A DNA stretch of 29,877 nucleotides from CAG-826 sp964546565 (GTDB taxonomy: Bacteria; Bacillota_I; Bacilli_A; RFN20; CAG-826): assembly GCA_964546565.1 (NCBI GenBank), contig CAZJKC010000017.1, forward strand, positions 1-29,877, read 5' to 3'. Under the pieces are notes generated by a model, which saw nothing but the letters and a program-made list of their open reading frames with translations, did no database searches and had not been told where the DNA came from. Each line of letters starts with the position of its first letter. Within the stretch, counting starts at the first letter, position 1. A program made the position numbers and the translations under genes. This document shows, piece after piece, positions 15,937-22,565 of this stretch.

Positions 15937-15961
15937 AATTATTAGACACTTTTCGTAATAA
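15937..15961. repeat. 25-bp repeat, copy 1, at the DUF4143 transcription start
   Basis: It contains TTATTAGACACTTTTCG and ends in TAATAA, and is identical to the copy at 16022-16046. Its ends (TTATTA and TAATAA) are inverted repeats of each other. It begins at the -10 box of the minus-strand promoter and covers the expected start point, where a bound protein would block transcription. Confidence 0.85.
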
Positions 15962-15989
15962 ATATATCATTTAATATGAAAATAGTCAA
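15961..15989 (-). promoter_or_regulatory. Promoter of the DUF4143 gene
   Basis: On the minus strand, TTGACT (15984-15989) and TATATT (15961-15966) are spaced by 17 bp. It is the best minus-strand promoter in the region, about 50 nt ahead of the start codon, and lies exactly between the two 25-bp repeats. Confidence 0.8.
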
Positions 15990-16021
15990 TGAAATCGATC
16001 CGCATAATCCGAAAAAAATCA

Positions 16022-16046
16022 AATTATTAGACACTTTTCGTAATAA
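16022..16046. repeat. 25-bp repeat, copy 2, upstream of the DUF4143 promoter
   Basis: It is a perfect copy of 15937-15961 and in the same orientation. Start-to-start distance is 85 bp, close to eight helical turns, so the two sites face the same side of the DNA. Confidence 0.85.
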
Positions 16047-16297
16047 CGAAGCATGTGTAATTATTATTTGGTGTATTTTTTATGTATTTATTGAAAATTC
16101 AAAAAAAGATTCTCAAATTAATCAAGGCTCTCTTAATAATTTATTTTCTTGATTTCCTTAATTATTTTGCAATTATTAGCCTCATTTAATGTGCTATTCT
16201 ATACTTAATTACTTTTTTATACACAAAAAATAGAACAATTTTATCAATAAAAATAGGATTTTTCGTAGCTATAACTTTAATATTATAAGGACTGTAA
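16047..16297. other. AT-rich intergenic region, no gene seen
   Basis: This AT-rich sequence has no coding signal on either strand. The only pairing noted is AATCAAG with CTTGATT across a loop of about 22 nt near 16118-16153, which is too loose to call a terminator. Confidence 0.5.
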
Positions 16298-16327
16298 TTG
16301 TGTTCTTTCTTGAAAGAAAAGTATAAT
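16298..16327 (+). promoter_or_regulatory. Promoter of the phosphatase gene
   Basis: TTGTGT (16298-16303) and a perfect TATAAT (16322-16327) are spaced by 18 bp, about 58 nt ahead of the phosphatase start codon. Confidence 0.6.
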
Positions 16328-16384
16328 ATAATCATAAATGATTCTAACAAAAAAACTTTTAAGAAATATAGCGAGGTGATATTA

Positions 16385-17155
16385 ATGAAATATTATGTAA
16401 CGGCTGATGTCCATGGCTTTTTTAGTGAATTAGAAAAAGTGCTTACAGAAAATGGCTTTTTTGAAGATGTTAGTCCTCATAAACTGGTTATTTGTGGAGA
16501 TTTATATGACCGTGGGAAAGAAGCATATATATTGCAAGAATTTATCTTAGACTTGTTATCCAAAGATCAAGTGATTCTTATACGCGGGAATCATGAAGAT
16601 TTAGCTTTAGATTTGTTAAATAATTGGCATTTAGGAAGTTATAATGCTCATCACCATCACACGAATGGAACGATTGATACAATTTGTCAGTTGACAGGTA
16701 ATAGTAAAGAGATGATTAGTTTAAATCCAACGGTTGTTGCATTTGATTTTATGCGAAATCCGTACATACAAACGATTATTCCCGCTATGGTGAATTATTA
16801 TGAAACTGAACACTACATTTTTACGCATGGTTGGATTCCTTGTACAGTTATTAACTTAAATAATAAAAAAGAATATATTGCTATTGAGAATTGGCGTAAT
16901 GCTGATAATAAGGCATGGAATAATGCGCGATGGCTTAATGGGATGGAAGCAGCCTACGCCGGTATAATTGAAAAAGGCAAAACGATTGTTTGCGGTCATT
17001 GGCATTGTTCATTTGGGCACGCTCGTTATGAAAATGATGGTGGTGAATTTGATAATCACCCCAATTATTCACCATATTATGGCAAAGGTATTATTGCTCT
17101 TGATGCATGTACGGTGCGTTCACATAAAGTGAATTGTATCATAATTGAAGATTAG
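16385..17155 (+). CDS. PPP-family metallophosphatase (serine/threonine phosphatase-like)
   Basis: This 256-residue protein has the full set of calcineurin-type metal ligands: D8-V-H10-G, G38-D39-L-Y-D-R-G, R67-G-N69-H70-E71, H148 in THGW, and GHWH (204-207). These bind two metal ions and hydrolyse phosphate esters. The GDxxDRG and RGNHE forms are those of the PPP group, which includes serine/threonine phosphatases and Ap4A hydrolases (PrpE, ApaH-like), so the substrate is open. The frame is open from 16298, but the ATG at 16385 follows GAGGTGAT and gives the normal family start (MKYYVTADVHG). It lies just upstream of the WYL operon but has its own promoter, so a link to RNA repair is not established. 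Confidence 0.88.
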   Translation: MKYYVTADVHGFFSELEKVLTENGFFEDVSPHKLVICGDLYDRGKEAYILQEFILDLLSKDQVILIRGNHEDLALDLLNNWHLGSYNAHHHHTNGTIDTICQLTGNSKEMISLNPTVVAFDFMRNPYIQTIIPAMVNYYETEHYIFTHGWIPCTVINLNNKKEYIAIENWRNADNKAWNNARWLNGMEAAYAGIIEKGKTIVCGHWHCSFGHARYENDGGEFDNHPNYSPYYGKGIIALDACTVRSHKVNCIIIED

Positions 17156-17185
17156 TCATGCTATGAAAAGGTGATTTTATGCGAG

Positions 17186-17214
17186 TTTTGTAAAAAAAAT
17201 CTTTATGCTATAAT
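17186..17214 (+). promoter_or_regulatory. Extended -10 promoter of the WYL operon
   Basis: TATAAT at 17209-17214 is preceded by TG one base upstream. A weak -35-like TTTTGT (17186-17191) lies 17 bp away. This suits a weak-35 promoter that may need an activator. Confidence 0.6.
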
Positions 17215-17244
17215 GGTTTTGCAAGAAATGAAAGGAAAAAAATC

Positions 17245-18477
17245 ATGGCATATAATGAATTGATTAAGAATTTTGAAAAAATAAGAAAGTATATGCGTGA
17301 TTTTTACGTATATGGATTTAAAAGTCGTAGTGATTTTGATTATAAAAGTATGCGTGCATATGATGATGAAAAACGGAGAATTGAGAGTTGGTTAGGCGAT
17401 TATATGTCTTTCACATACAAAGATGAAAAATTCGCTTATTTATCGGTTGATAGCCGTACCGTGCAAAGTAATCCATTATATAAAGCATGGAAAACAAAAT
17501 CATTTACAGATGGCGATGTTGTATTACATTTTATTATCTTTGACATTTTATATGATTGGAAAATAAAAAAGACATTAAATGAAATTATTACCGAAGTAGA
17601 TGAATTATTAGAATTAGAAATCACTTTTGATGAATCGACAATTAGAAAAAAATTGAAAGAATACGCTAATGAAGGAATTATTAATATTGAAAAGCATGGC
17701 AAGCAAGTTTTATATAGTCGAAGCCATGATTTTGATATTTCACATATGAGGTCGATGATTGATTTTTCAAGTGAAATAATGCCATGCGGTGTCATTGGCT
17801 CTTTTTTACAAGATAGATTACCATATCATAATAATTATTTCTTTTTTAAACATCATTACATCACCTCCGCTCTCGATAGCGGTGTTCTTTTAGATCTTTT
17901 TTTAGCGATTAAAAAGAAAACGTTTATCGAAGTTGATAATTTAGGAAGACGCTTTGATAAAGCTAAGACCATTCGACTAGTACCATTAAAAATATATATA
18001 AGTTCGCAAAATGGACGCCAGTATCTTATTGCTTATCACGAAAAGGCCCAATTAATGAATGCATATCGATTAGATTATTTGTCAAATGTCAGAGAAAAAG
18101 AAGAATGTTCTTTTTATCAAGAATTAAAAAATATTTTAATTAACAATGAACAATATATGTGGGGTGTTAATTCGCATATTAATTTTGATAATACAGAATA
18201 TGTTGAATTCACTATTAAAATTGCCAAGAATGAATCATATGTCTTAAAAAGATTAGAACGAGAAAAAAGATGTGGATTTGTGAAAAAGATAGATAATAAT
18301 CATTATCAATATTCAGCGCTTTTATTTGATTTATTAGAAATAATTCCATGGATTAGAACATTCATTTCTTATATTGAAAATATCCATTTTTCAAATAAAA
18401 GAATTGAAAAAAAGTTTTTAAGTGATTTAGAAGAGATGTATCGAATGTACGATATAGATAAGGGTGATGTTTTATGA
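17245..18477 (+). CDS. WYL-domain transcriptional regulator 1
   Basis: This 410-residue protein has an N-terminal helical part, a winged-helix DNA-binding region (about 92-160, with TIRKKLKEYANEGIINIEKHGK as recognition helix and wing), and a WYL domain (about 215-290: LVPLKIYISSQNGRQYLIAY then AYRLDYLSNV). A WCX-like C-terminal extension spans about 315-405. WYL domains are thought to sense nucleic-acid or nucleotide ligands and control DNA binding. The gene follows AAAGGA and overlaps the next WYL gene in an ATGA, where the last base triplet is TGA, the only such stop among the intact genes. Its place at the head of an rtcB locus suggests it senses RNA damage products. That is inference, by analogy with the CARF-type RtcR of proteobacteria. 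Confidence 0.88.
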   Translation: MAYNELIKNFEKIRKYMRDFYVYGFKSRSDFDYKSMRAYDDEKRRIESWLGDYMSFTYKDEKFAYLSVDSRTVQSNPLYKAWKTKSFTDGDVVLHFIIFDILYDWKIKKTLNEIITEVDELLELEITFDESTIRKKLKEYANEGIINIEKHGKQVLYSRSHDFDISHMRSMIDFSSEIMPCGVIGSFLQDRLPYHNNYFFFKHHYITSALDSGVLLDLFLAIKKKTFIEVDNLGRRFDKAKTIRLVPLKIYISSQNGRQYLIAYHEKAQLMNAYRLDYLSNVREKEECSFYQELKNILINNEQYMWGVNSHINFDNTEYVEFTIKIAKNESYVLKRLEREKRCGFVKKIDNNHYQYSALLFDLLEIIPWIRTFISYIENIHFSNKRIEKKFLSDLEEMYRMYDIDKGDVL

Positions 18478-19391
18478 TTTTTAGTGAAATATATTCAGCA
18501 TATTATTTAACAGTGGCTAAAATATTAGAAGTCGCTCTTTCTCATAAAGCTATTACTGATAAAGAAATTCATCAATGTATTGTTGATAACGCTTTTGTCG
18601 ATAGCGCACTTACTATTGAAAAGGCTTTTAAAACAAGAAAGTGGCCTTTATTAAATAAAGATGGAACACCTCGTTTAAAGCATACGCCAACATGTCCTTT
18701 AACAATGATAGAAAAACAATGGTTGAAGGCCATTATGCTTGATCCACGTATACAATTATTTGGCTTAGAAGTGGAAGGATTAGATGATGTTGAGCCTTTA
18801 TTTTCAAAAGAAGATTATAAGATATTTGACCAATGTTGTGATGGTGATCCTTTTGAAGATCAAAAGTATATTGCTAATTTTCGTCTTATCTTACAGGCTC
18901 TTGAAAAGAAAAAGGCTCTGAAGATTTCAATGATTAATCGTTATTGCAAAAAAGTATGGTTTTCTTTTTATCCAATAGGATTAGAGTATTCTTTGAAGGA
19001 TGATAAAATTCGGGTATTGGCTAATGGCTGTCGTTTTTCGCAATTTAATCTCGCTAAAATAATAGATTGTGATTTTTGTGATGAACCAATAGAAGATAAG
19101 AAATGTATAGATAAAAAGCCAAATAAAGAATTGGTTTTACATATATACAATGAAAGAAATACTCTTGAAAGAGCGATGTTGCATTTTGCTCATTTTCAAA
19201 AGATGGCCGAGAAAGTAAATGAGAAAGAGTATATTTTGCGATTGTATTATGATGAAAATGATGAAGTTGAAGTAGTCATTAGAATAATTTCTTTTGGACC
19301 AAATATAAAAGTAGTGGAGCCACAAGGAATAGTGGATTTAATCAAAAAGAGATTACAAGCACAACAAAAATTGCTGCAAGATAAAAAATAA
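18474..19391 (+). CDS. WYL-domain protein 2
   Basis: This 305-residue protein has an N-terminal helical region (about 1-120), a WYL domain (about 145-200: VWFSFYPIGLEYSLKDDKIR followed by RVLANGCRFSQFNLAKIIDC) and a WCX-like end (about 215-295). The N-terminal part has no convincing recognition helix, so it may act as a partner of the first WYL protein rather than as a DNA binder on its own. Translation is coupled through the 4-nt overlap. A strong terminator follows 20 nt after the stop. The pairing of a long and a short WYL protein next to rtcB suggests a hetero-oligomeric sensor, which is inference. The family call is firm. Confidence 0.85.
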   Translation: MIFSEIYSAYYLTVAKILEVALSHKAITDKEIHQCIVDNAFVDSALTIEKAFKTRKWPLLNKDGTPRLKHTPTCPLTMIEKQWLKAIMLDPRIQLFGLEVEGLDDVEPLFSKEDYKIFDQCCDGDPFEDQKYIANFRLILQALEKKKALKISMINRYCKKVWFSFYPIGLEYSLKDDKIRVLANGCRFSQFNLAKIIDCDFCDEPIEDKKCIDKKPNKELVLHIYNERNTLERAMLHFAHFQKMAEKVNEKEYILRLYYDENDEVEVVIRIISFGPNIKVVEPQGIVDLIKKRLQAQQKLLQDKK

Positions 19392-19411
19392 TTTAAAAAA
19401 TGTTTATTTAG

Positions 19412-19448
19412 GCAAGTTCGCATCTTTTTTTCCGTGAACTTGCTTTTT
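19412..19448 (+). terminator. Intrinsic terminator after the WYL pair
   Basis: GCAAGTTC (19412-19419) pairs perfectly with GAACTTGC (19436-19443) over a T-rich 16-nt loop, followed by TTTTT. It separates the WYL genes from the hairpin region and rtcB, so the latter needs its own promoter or regulated read-through. Confidence 0.88.
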
Positions 19449-19468
19449 ATGTTGCATAAAATGTGTTT

Positions 19469-19494
19469 GTAAGCGGTGATAGAGTTCCGCTTGC
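19469..19494 (+). other. Hairpin ahead of the tandem repeats
   Basis: GTAAGCGG (19469-19476) pairs with CCGCTTGC (19487-19494), with one G-U wobble and a 10-nt loop TGATAGAGTT. It is G+C-rich for this genome and has no T tract. It could be the first module of a structured RNA, or a protein-binding operator. Confidence 0.5.
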
Positions 19495-19504
19495 TAGTGA
19501 TTGT

Positions 19505-19564
19505 AAAGGTGCATACAGCAATTGTTGAAAAAAATGAATTAATGATTATGATAGCACCTTGTTA
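19505..19564 (+). ncRNA. Candidate structured RNA unit 1 (Y-RNA-like hairpin)
   Basis: AAGGTGC (19506-19512) pairs with GCACCTT (19554-19560). After an internal loop that begins ATACAG, CA plus ATTGTTGA pairs with TTAATGAT...TATG (2-nt bulge), and an A-rich loop caps the stem. A closed end stem, an internal loop and an inner helix are the general plan of Y RNAs, and the position next to rtcB and a Ro60-like gene fits. The specific Ro-binding consensus and the tRNA-like fold of YrlA are not recognised, so the call is tentative. Confidence 0.5.
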
Positions 19565-19627
19565 AAGGCACATACAGCAAAAAAAAGAAGATTAAAAACG
19601 TTGAGGTTTTTCGAGAAGTGCCTTGTT
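19565..19627 (+). ncRNA. Candidate structured RNA unit 2, tandem copy with compensatory changes
   Basis: AAGGCAC (19566-19572) pairs with GTGCCTT (19618-19624). As in unit 1, the 5' arm is followed by ATACAGCA and the 3' arm by GTTA. Relative to unit 1 two base pairs are exchanged (T-A to C-G and G-C to A-T) with pairing kept. The interior differs: AAAAAC (19594-19599) and GTTTTT (19606-19611) form a small hairpin with a GTTGAG loop. Confidence 0.5.
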
Positions 19628-19628
19628 A

Positions 19629-19674
19629 TTAAGAATATAACTAGATATGTAAAAACAAAAATCTAGTTTCTTAA
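19629..19674 (+). other. Hairpin 3, between unit 2 and the long stem
   Basis: TTAAGA (19629-19634) and TCTTAA (19669-19674), then AACTAGAT (19639-19646) and ATCTAGTT (19661-19668), form a 14-bp stem with a 4-nt bulge and a 14-nt A-rich loop. An outer helix could close it: the 3' arm of unit 2 (19618-19625) can pair with 19678-19685, competing with both neighbouring hairpins. Confidence 0.55.
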
Positions 19675-19678
19675 AACC

Positions 19679-19731
19679 AAGGCATCATAATTGTTGATAA
19701 AGAAGTTATATATCAATGATTATGGTGCTTT
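19679..19731 (+). ncRNA. 21-bp stem just upstream of rtcB
   Basis: Positions 19679-19699 pair along all 21 bases with 19711-19731, with several G-U pairs and an 11-nt loop. It shares ATTGTTGA and AATGATTATG with unit 1, so it is related to it. It ends 10 nt before the AAAGGTAGGTG that serves rtcB and is followed by ATTCTTTTC, so it could also end a short upstream transcript or tune rtcB translation. Confidence 0.55.
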
Positions 19732-19757
19732 ATTCTTTTCAAAGGTAGGTGATTAAA

Positions 19758-20963
19758 ATGTTTGAAATTGTTGGAAAATATGCGACGGCTACATGTTATG
19801 CTTCGATTATTGAAGAAACAGCGATTGGACAAATACAACAAATGTGTTCTCAAGAATTTGCAAAAGGGTCACGAGTTTGTATTATGCCTGACGCTCATTC
19901 GGGGAAAGGCTGTACCGTAGGAACTACGATGACTATAACTGATAAAGTTGTCCCTAATTTAGTGGGGGTTGATATTGGCTGTGGTATGTTAGTAGTTAAT
20001 TTAGGCAAAGTAGACATTGATTTAGAACGGTTTGATGCAATTGTCCATCAAATACCAAGTGGAATGAATGTTTGGAAAGAATGCCAAGAACATTTTAATC
20101 TTCAGGATCTTCATTGTTATTCACATCTTGATAGACCATTATATCTTGAAAAGAGTCTTGGGACATTAGGTGGCGGCAATCACTTCATCGAATTAGATAT
20201 AGCGCAAGATGGCACTAAATATTTAATTATCCACTCGGGGAGCCGAAATTTAGGCAAACAAGCGGCGGAGTATTATCAAAACTTAGCGATTACACGTTTA
20301 ACCTTTGGCGATGAATTAGAAGTTGCTAAAGCTAAATTAATTAAAAGCTATCGTGAAAAAGGACGTCAAAAAGAAATTGAAAAAGCTTTGGCTGATTTAA
20401 AACAAGAGTGGTCTAAAAAGAAATCATCCGTTCCATCACCATTCTGCTATCTTTCCGGAAAAGATTTTCAAGATTATTTATATGATGTTCGTATTATTCA
20501 GCAATTTGCCTTACGCAATCGGCAGTTAATGGCGGAGATCATCTTGAAAAAAATGGGTTTAAAGAGCCTTTCTTCATTTCACACCATTCATAATTATATT
20601 GATTGTGATGAATTGATTTTAAGAAAAGGAGCCATTTCTGCAAGAAAAGACGAGATAGTTTTGATTCCTATTAATATGCGTGATGGTTGTATTTTGGCGA
20701 AAGGTAAAGGTAATCCTGAATGGAATTATTCAGCACCTCATGGAGCGGGGCGTTTAATGTCACGTTCAGATGCTAAAAAAAGATTATCGTTAGATGATTA
20801 TAAAGAAACGATGAAAGGGATTTATTCGACTTCTGTATGTTATTCGACACTTGATGAATCACCTATGGCTTATAAATCTCTTGATGATATCATCGACGCT
20901 ATCAAGGAATCAGTTGAAATTATAGAAATATTAAAGCCTATTTATAACTTTAAGGCTTCATAA
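19758..20963 (+). CDS. rtcB: RNA ligase RtcB
   Basis: This 401-residue GTP-dependent RNA ligase joins 2',3'-cyclic phosphate or 3'-phosphate ends to 5'-OH ends, the products of stress RNases and tRNA cleavage. Metal and active-site motifs are present: MPDAHSGKG (43-51), VDIGCGM with D72 and C75, GGGNHFIEL with H142, IIHSGSR with H159, FHTIHNYI (274-281) and PHGAGRLMSR, whose H328 is the guanylylated nucleophile. Length matches the bacterial family (about 400-410). GTG at 19749 is in frame, but ATG at 19758 is better placed behind AAAGGTAGGTG. It is followed 16 nt later by the DUF2828 gene, so the two are co-transcribed. The preceding 310 nt of hairpins and the WYL genes suggest regulated expression. 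Confidence 0.95.
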   Translation: MFEIVGKYATATCYASIIEETAIGQIQQMCSQEFAKGSRVCIMPDAHSGKGCTVGTTMTITDKVVPNLVGVDIGCGMLVVNLGKVDIDLERFDAIVHQIPSGMNVWKECQEHFNLQDLHCYSHLDRPLYLEKSLGTLGGGNHFIELDIAQDGTKYLIIHSGSRNLGKQAAEYYQNLAITRLTFGDELEVAKAKLIKSYREKGRQKEIEKALADLKQEWSKKKSSVPSPFCYLSGKDFQDYLYDVRIIQQFALRNRQLMAEIILKKMGLKSLSSFHTIHNYIDCDELILRKGAISARKDEIVLIPINMRDGCILAKGKGNPEWNYSAPHGAGRLMSRSDAKKRLSLDDYKETMKGIYSTSVCYSTLDESPMAYKSLDDIIDAIKESVEIIEILKPIYNFKAS

Positions 20964-20979
20964 AGGGAGGAATATTATT

Positions 20980-22446
20980 ATGCTAAAATTTTTAAAAGAA
21001 GAGACTAATCAAACGGTGACAGAAAAAGGAGCAAAGACTTATAGTACAAGTGGGTCTAATTGTTTAGATTTATTTGCGACGATAGGTGCTTTAAGAAATA
21101 ATAATGATAATGACATTATTAATCGTTTTCATAGTGCTTTTATCGAGGATCGTTCTTTAGCCATGAAAATATTATTTTATGCTCGCGATATTCGTGGAGG
21201 ATTAGGCGAAAGACAAACTTTTCGTGTTATTTTAAAATGGCTTGCGAATAATTATAAAGAAGAAGTAATTAGAGTGTTGCCATATATTTCCGAATTTGGG
21301 CGATACGATGATTTACTTTGCTTGTTTGATACTGATTGCGAACAAGATGCTTTAGCGTTAATTAAGCAGCAGTTTGAAAAAGATCTTCAAGTCACTGACG
21401 ATAATGTTTCTTTATTAGCAAAGTGGATGCCTTCTATTAATGCGACGAGTTTTATCACAAAAAGTAATGCTAGAAAAATAGCAAAGTATTTAAAGATGAG
21501 TTATGAGACATATCGTAAATCATTAGCCTTGCTTCGTAAAAAAATTCAAATCATTGAAAATAATCTTCGCGAAAATGATTATTCTTTTGATTATGCTAAG
21601 CAACCATCAGCAGCAATGTTCAAATATCGTGCCGCTTTTGATCGAAATGATAAAGAACGTTATAATGCATATTTAAATGATGTGCAAGCTGGTCAAGCTA
21701 TATTACATACCGGCTCATTATTACCATATGAAATAATCCGCCCTCTAATTAATGGATATAGGTGTGATCTCGATAATAATATTTCTTTATCGGAGCAAAA
21801 AAGTATCAATGTTACTTGGAATGCTTTAGAAGACTTTACGAATGGAGAGAATGTTTTAGTAGTGGTTGATGGTTCGGGATCGATGTATGCTGACCAAAAA
21901 ATACAACCGATAACGGTTGCTAGTTCATTAGCCATTTATTTTGCTGAAAGGAATAAAGGCATTTTCCATAATCACTTTATTTCTTTCTCAAATAAACCAC
22001 GATTAATTGAAATACAAGGAACGACAATTTACGAAAAAGTGCGTAGCGTTTTAAAGCACAATTCACCGGGCACGACTAATTTGAAAGGTGTTTTTGATAT
22101 GCTACTTAACACAGCATTAAAAAACTCTTTATCGCAAGATGAGTTACCAACACGAATCTATATCATTTCAGATATGGAATTTGATGTCTGTACCAAAGAC
22201 AATGATTTAACCAATTTTGAAATGGCTAAAAAGATGTTTGAAGAAAATGGATATCAATTACCAGAAATTATTTTTTGGAATGTGGATTCGCGGAATCTTC
22301 AACAACCAGTGACTAAAAATGAACAAGGTGTGGCTTTGGTTTCAGGATGCACGCCTCGTTTGTTCTCACTTGTTTCTAAGGGAGCCATTTCATCATATGA
22401 TATGATGATGGCGGTTATTGGAAATGGGCGATATGACTGCATCTAG
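20980..22446 (+). CDS. DUF2828/TROVE-like protein with C-terminal von Willebrand A domain
   Basis: This 488-residue protein has an N-terminal helical-repeat domain (about 17-280) with DUF2828 hallmarks: YSTSGSNCLDLF, ILFYARDIRGGLGERQTFR, ISEFGRYDDLL, SLLAKWMPS, QPSAAMFKYRAAF and LLPYEII. A vWA domain follows (about 290-480) with an intact metal site: D297-G-S299-G-S301, T365/T366 and D398. The HEAT-like ring plus vWA layout is that of Ro60/Rsr (TROVE), which binds Y RNAs and misfolded RNAs, and many such proteins were annotated TROVE. Lying directly after rtcB, it is probably the RNA-binding partner of the ligase. RNA binding itself is inferred. GGGAGG precedes the ATG, and a terminator follows. 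Confidence 0.9.
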   Translation: MLKFLKEETNQTVTEKGAKTYSTSGSNCLDLFATIGALRNNNDNDIINRFHSAFIEDRSLAMKILFYARDIRGGLGERQTFRVILKWLANNYKEEVIRVLPYISEFGRYDDLLCLFDTDCEQDALALIKQQFEKDLQVTDDNVSLLAKWMPSINATSFITKSNARKIAKYLKMSYETYRKSLALLRKKIQIIENNLRENDYSFDYAKQPSAAMFKYRAAFDRNDKERYNAYLNDVQAGQAILHTGSLLPYEIIRPLINGYRCDLDNNISLSEQKSINVTWNALEDFTNGENVLVVVDGSGSMYADQKIQPITVASSLAIYFAERNKGIFHNHFISFSNKPRLIEIQGTTIYEKVRSVLKHNSPGTTNLKGVFDMLLNTALKNSLSQDELPTRIYIISDMEFDVCTKDNDLTNFEMAKKMFEENGYQLPEIIFWNVDSRNLQQPVTKNEQGVALVSGCTPRLFSLVSKGAISSYDMMMAVIGNGRYDCI

Positions 22447-22489
22447 ATGATAATTTTCATTTAATATCTAATTGTAATATAGAAGAATG

Positions 22490-22525
22490 ACTAACATTTT
22501 TATCATAATGTTAGTTTTTTCTTTT
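22490..22525 (+). terminator. Intrinsic terminator of the rtcB operon
   Basis: ACTAACATT (22490-22498) pairs with AATGTTAGT (22507-22515) across an 8-nt loop, followed by TTTTTTCTTTT. Confidence 0.88.
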
Positions 22526-22565
22526 ATTTATATTTATAATGAAATGGAAAGAAGGAATATCATGT

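Noticed and set aside
18474..18510. TGA read as tryptophan, extending WYL protein 1
   Set aside because: All tryptophans in the window use TGG and the extension would overlap the well-supported second WYL gene.
19449..19758. YrlA-like tRNA mimic or sigma-54 promoter before rtcB
   Set aside because: No convincing T-arm/D-arm fold and no GG-N10-GC promoter core could be found, so only generic hairpin RNA units are reported.
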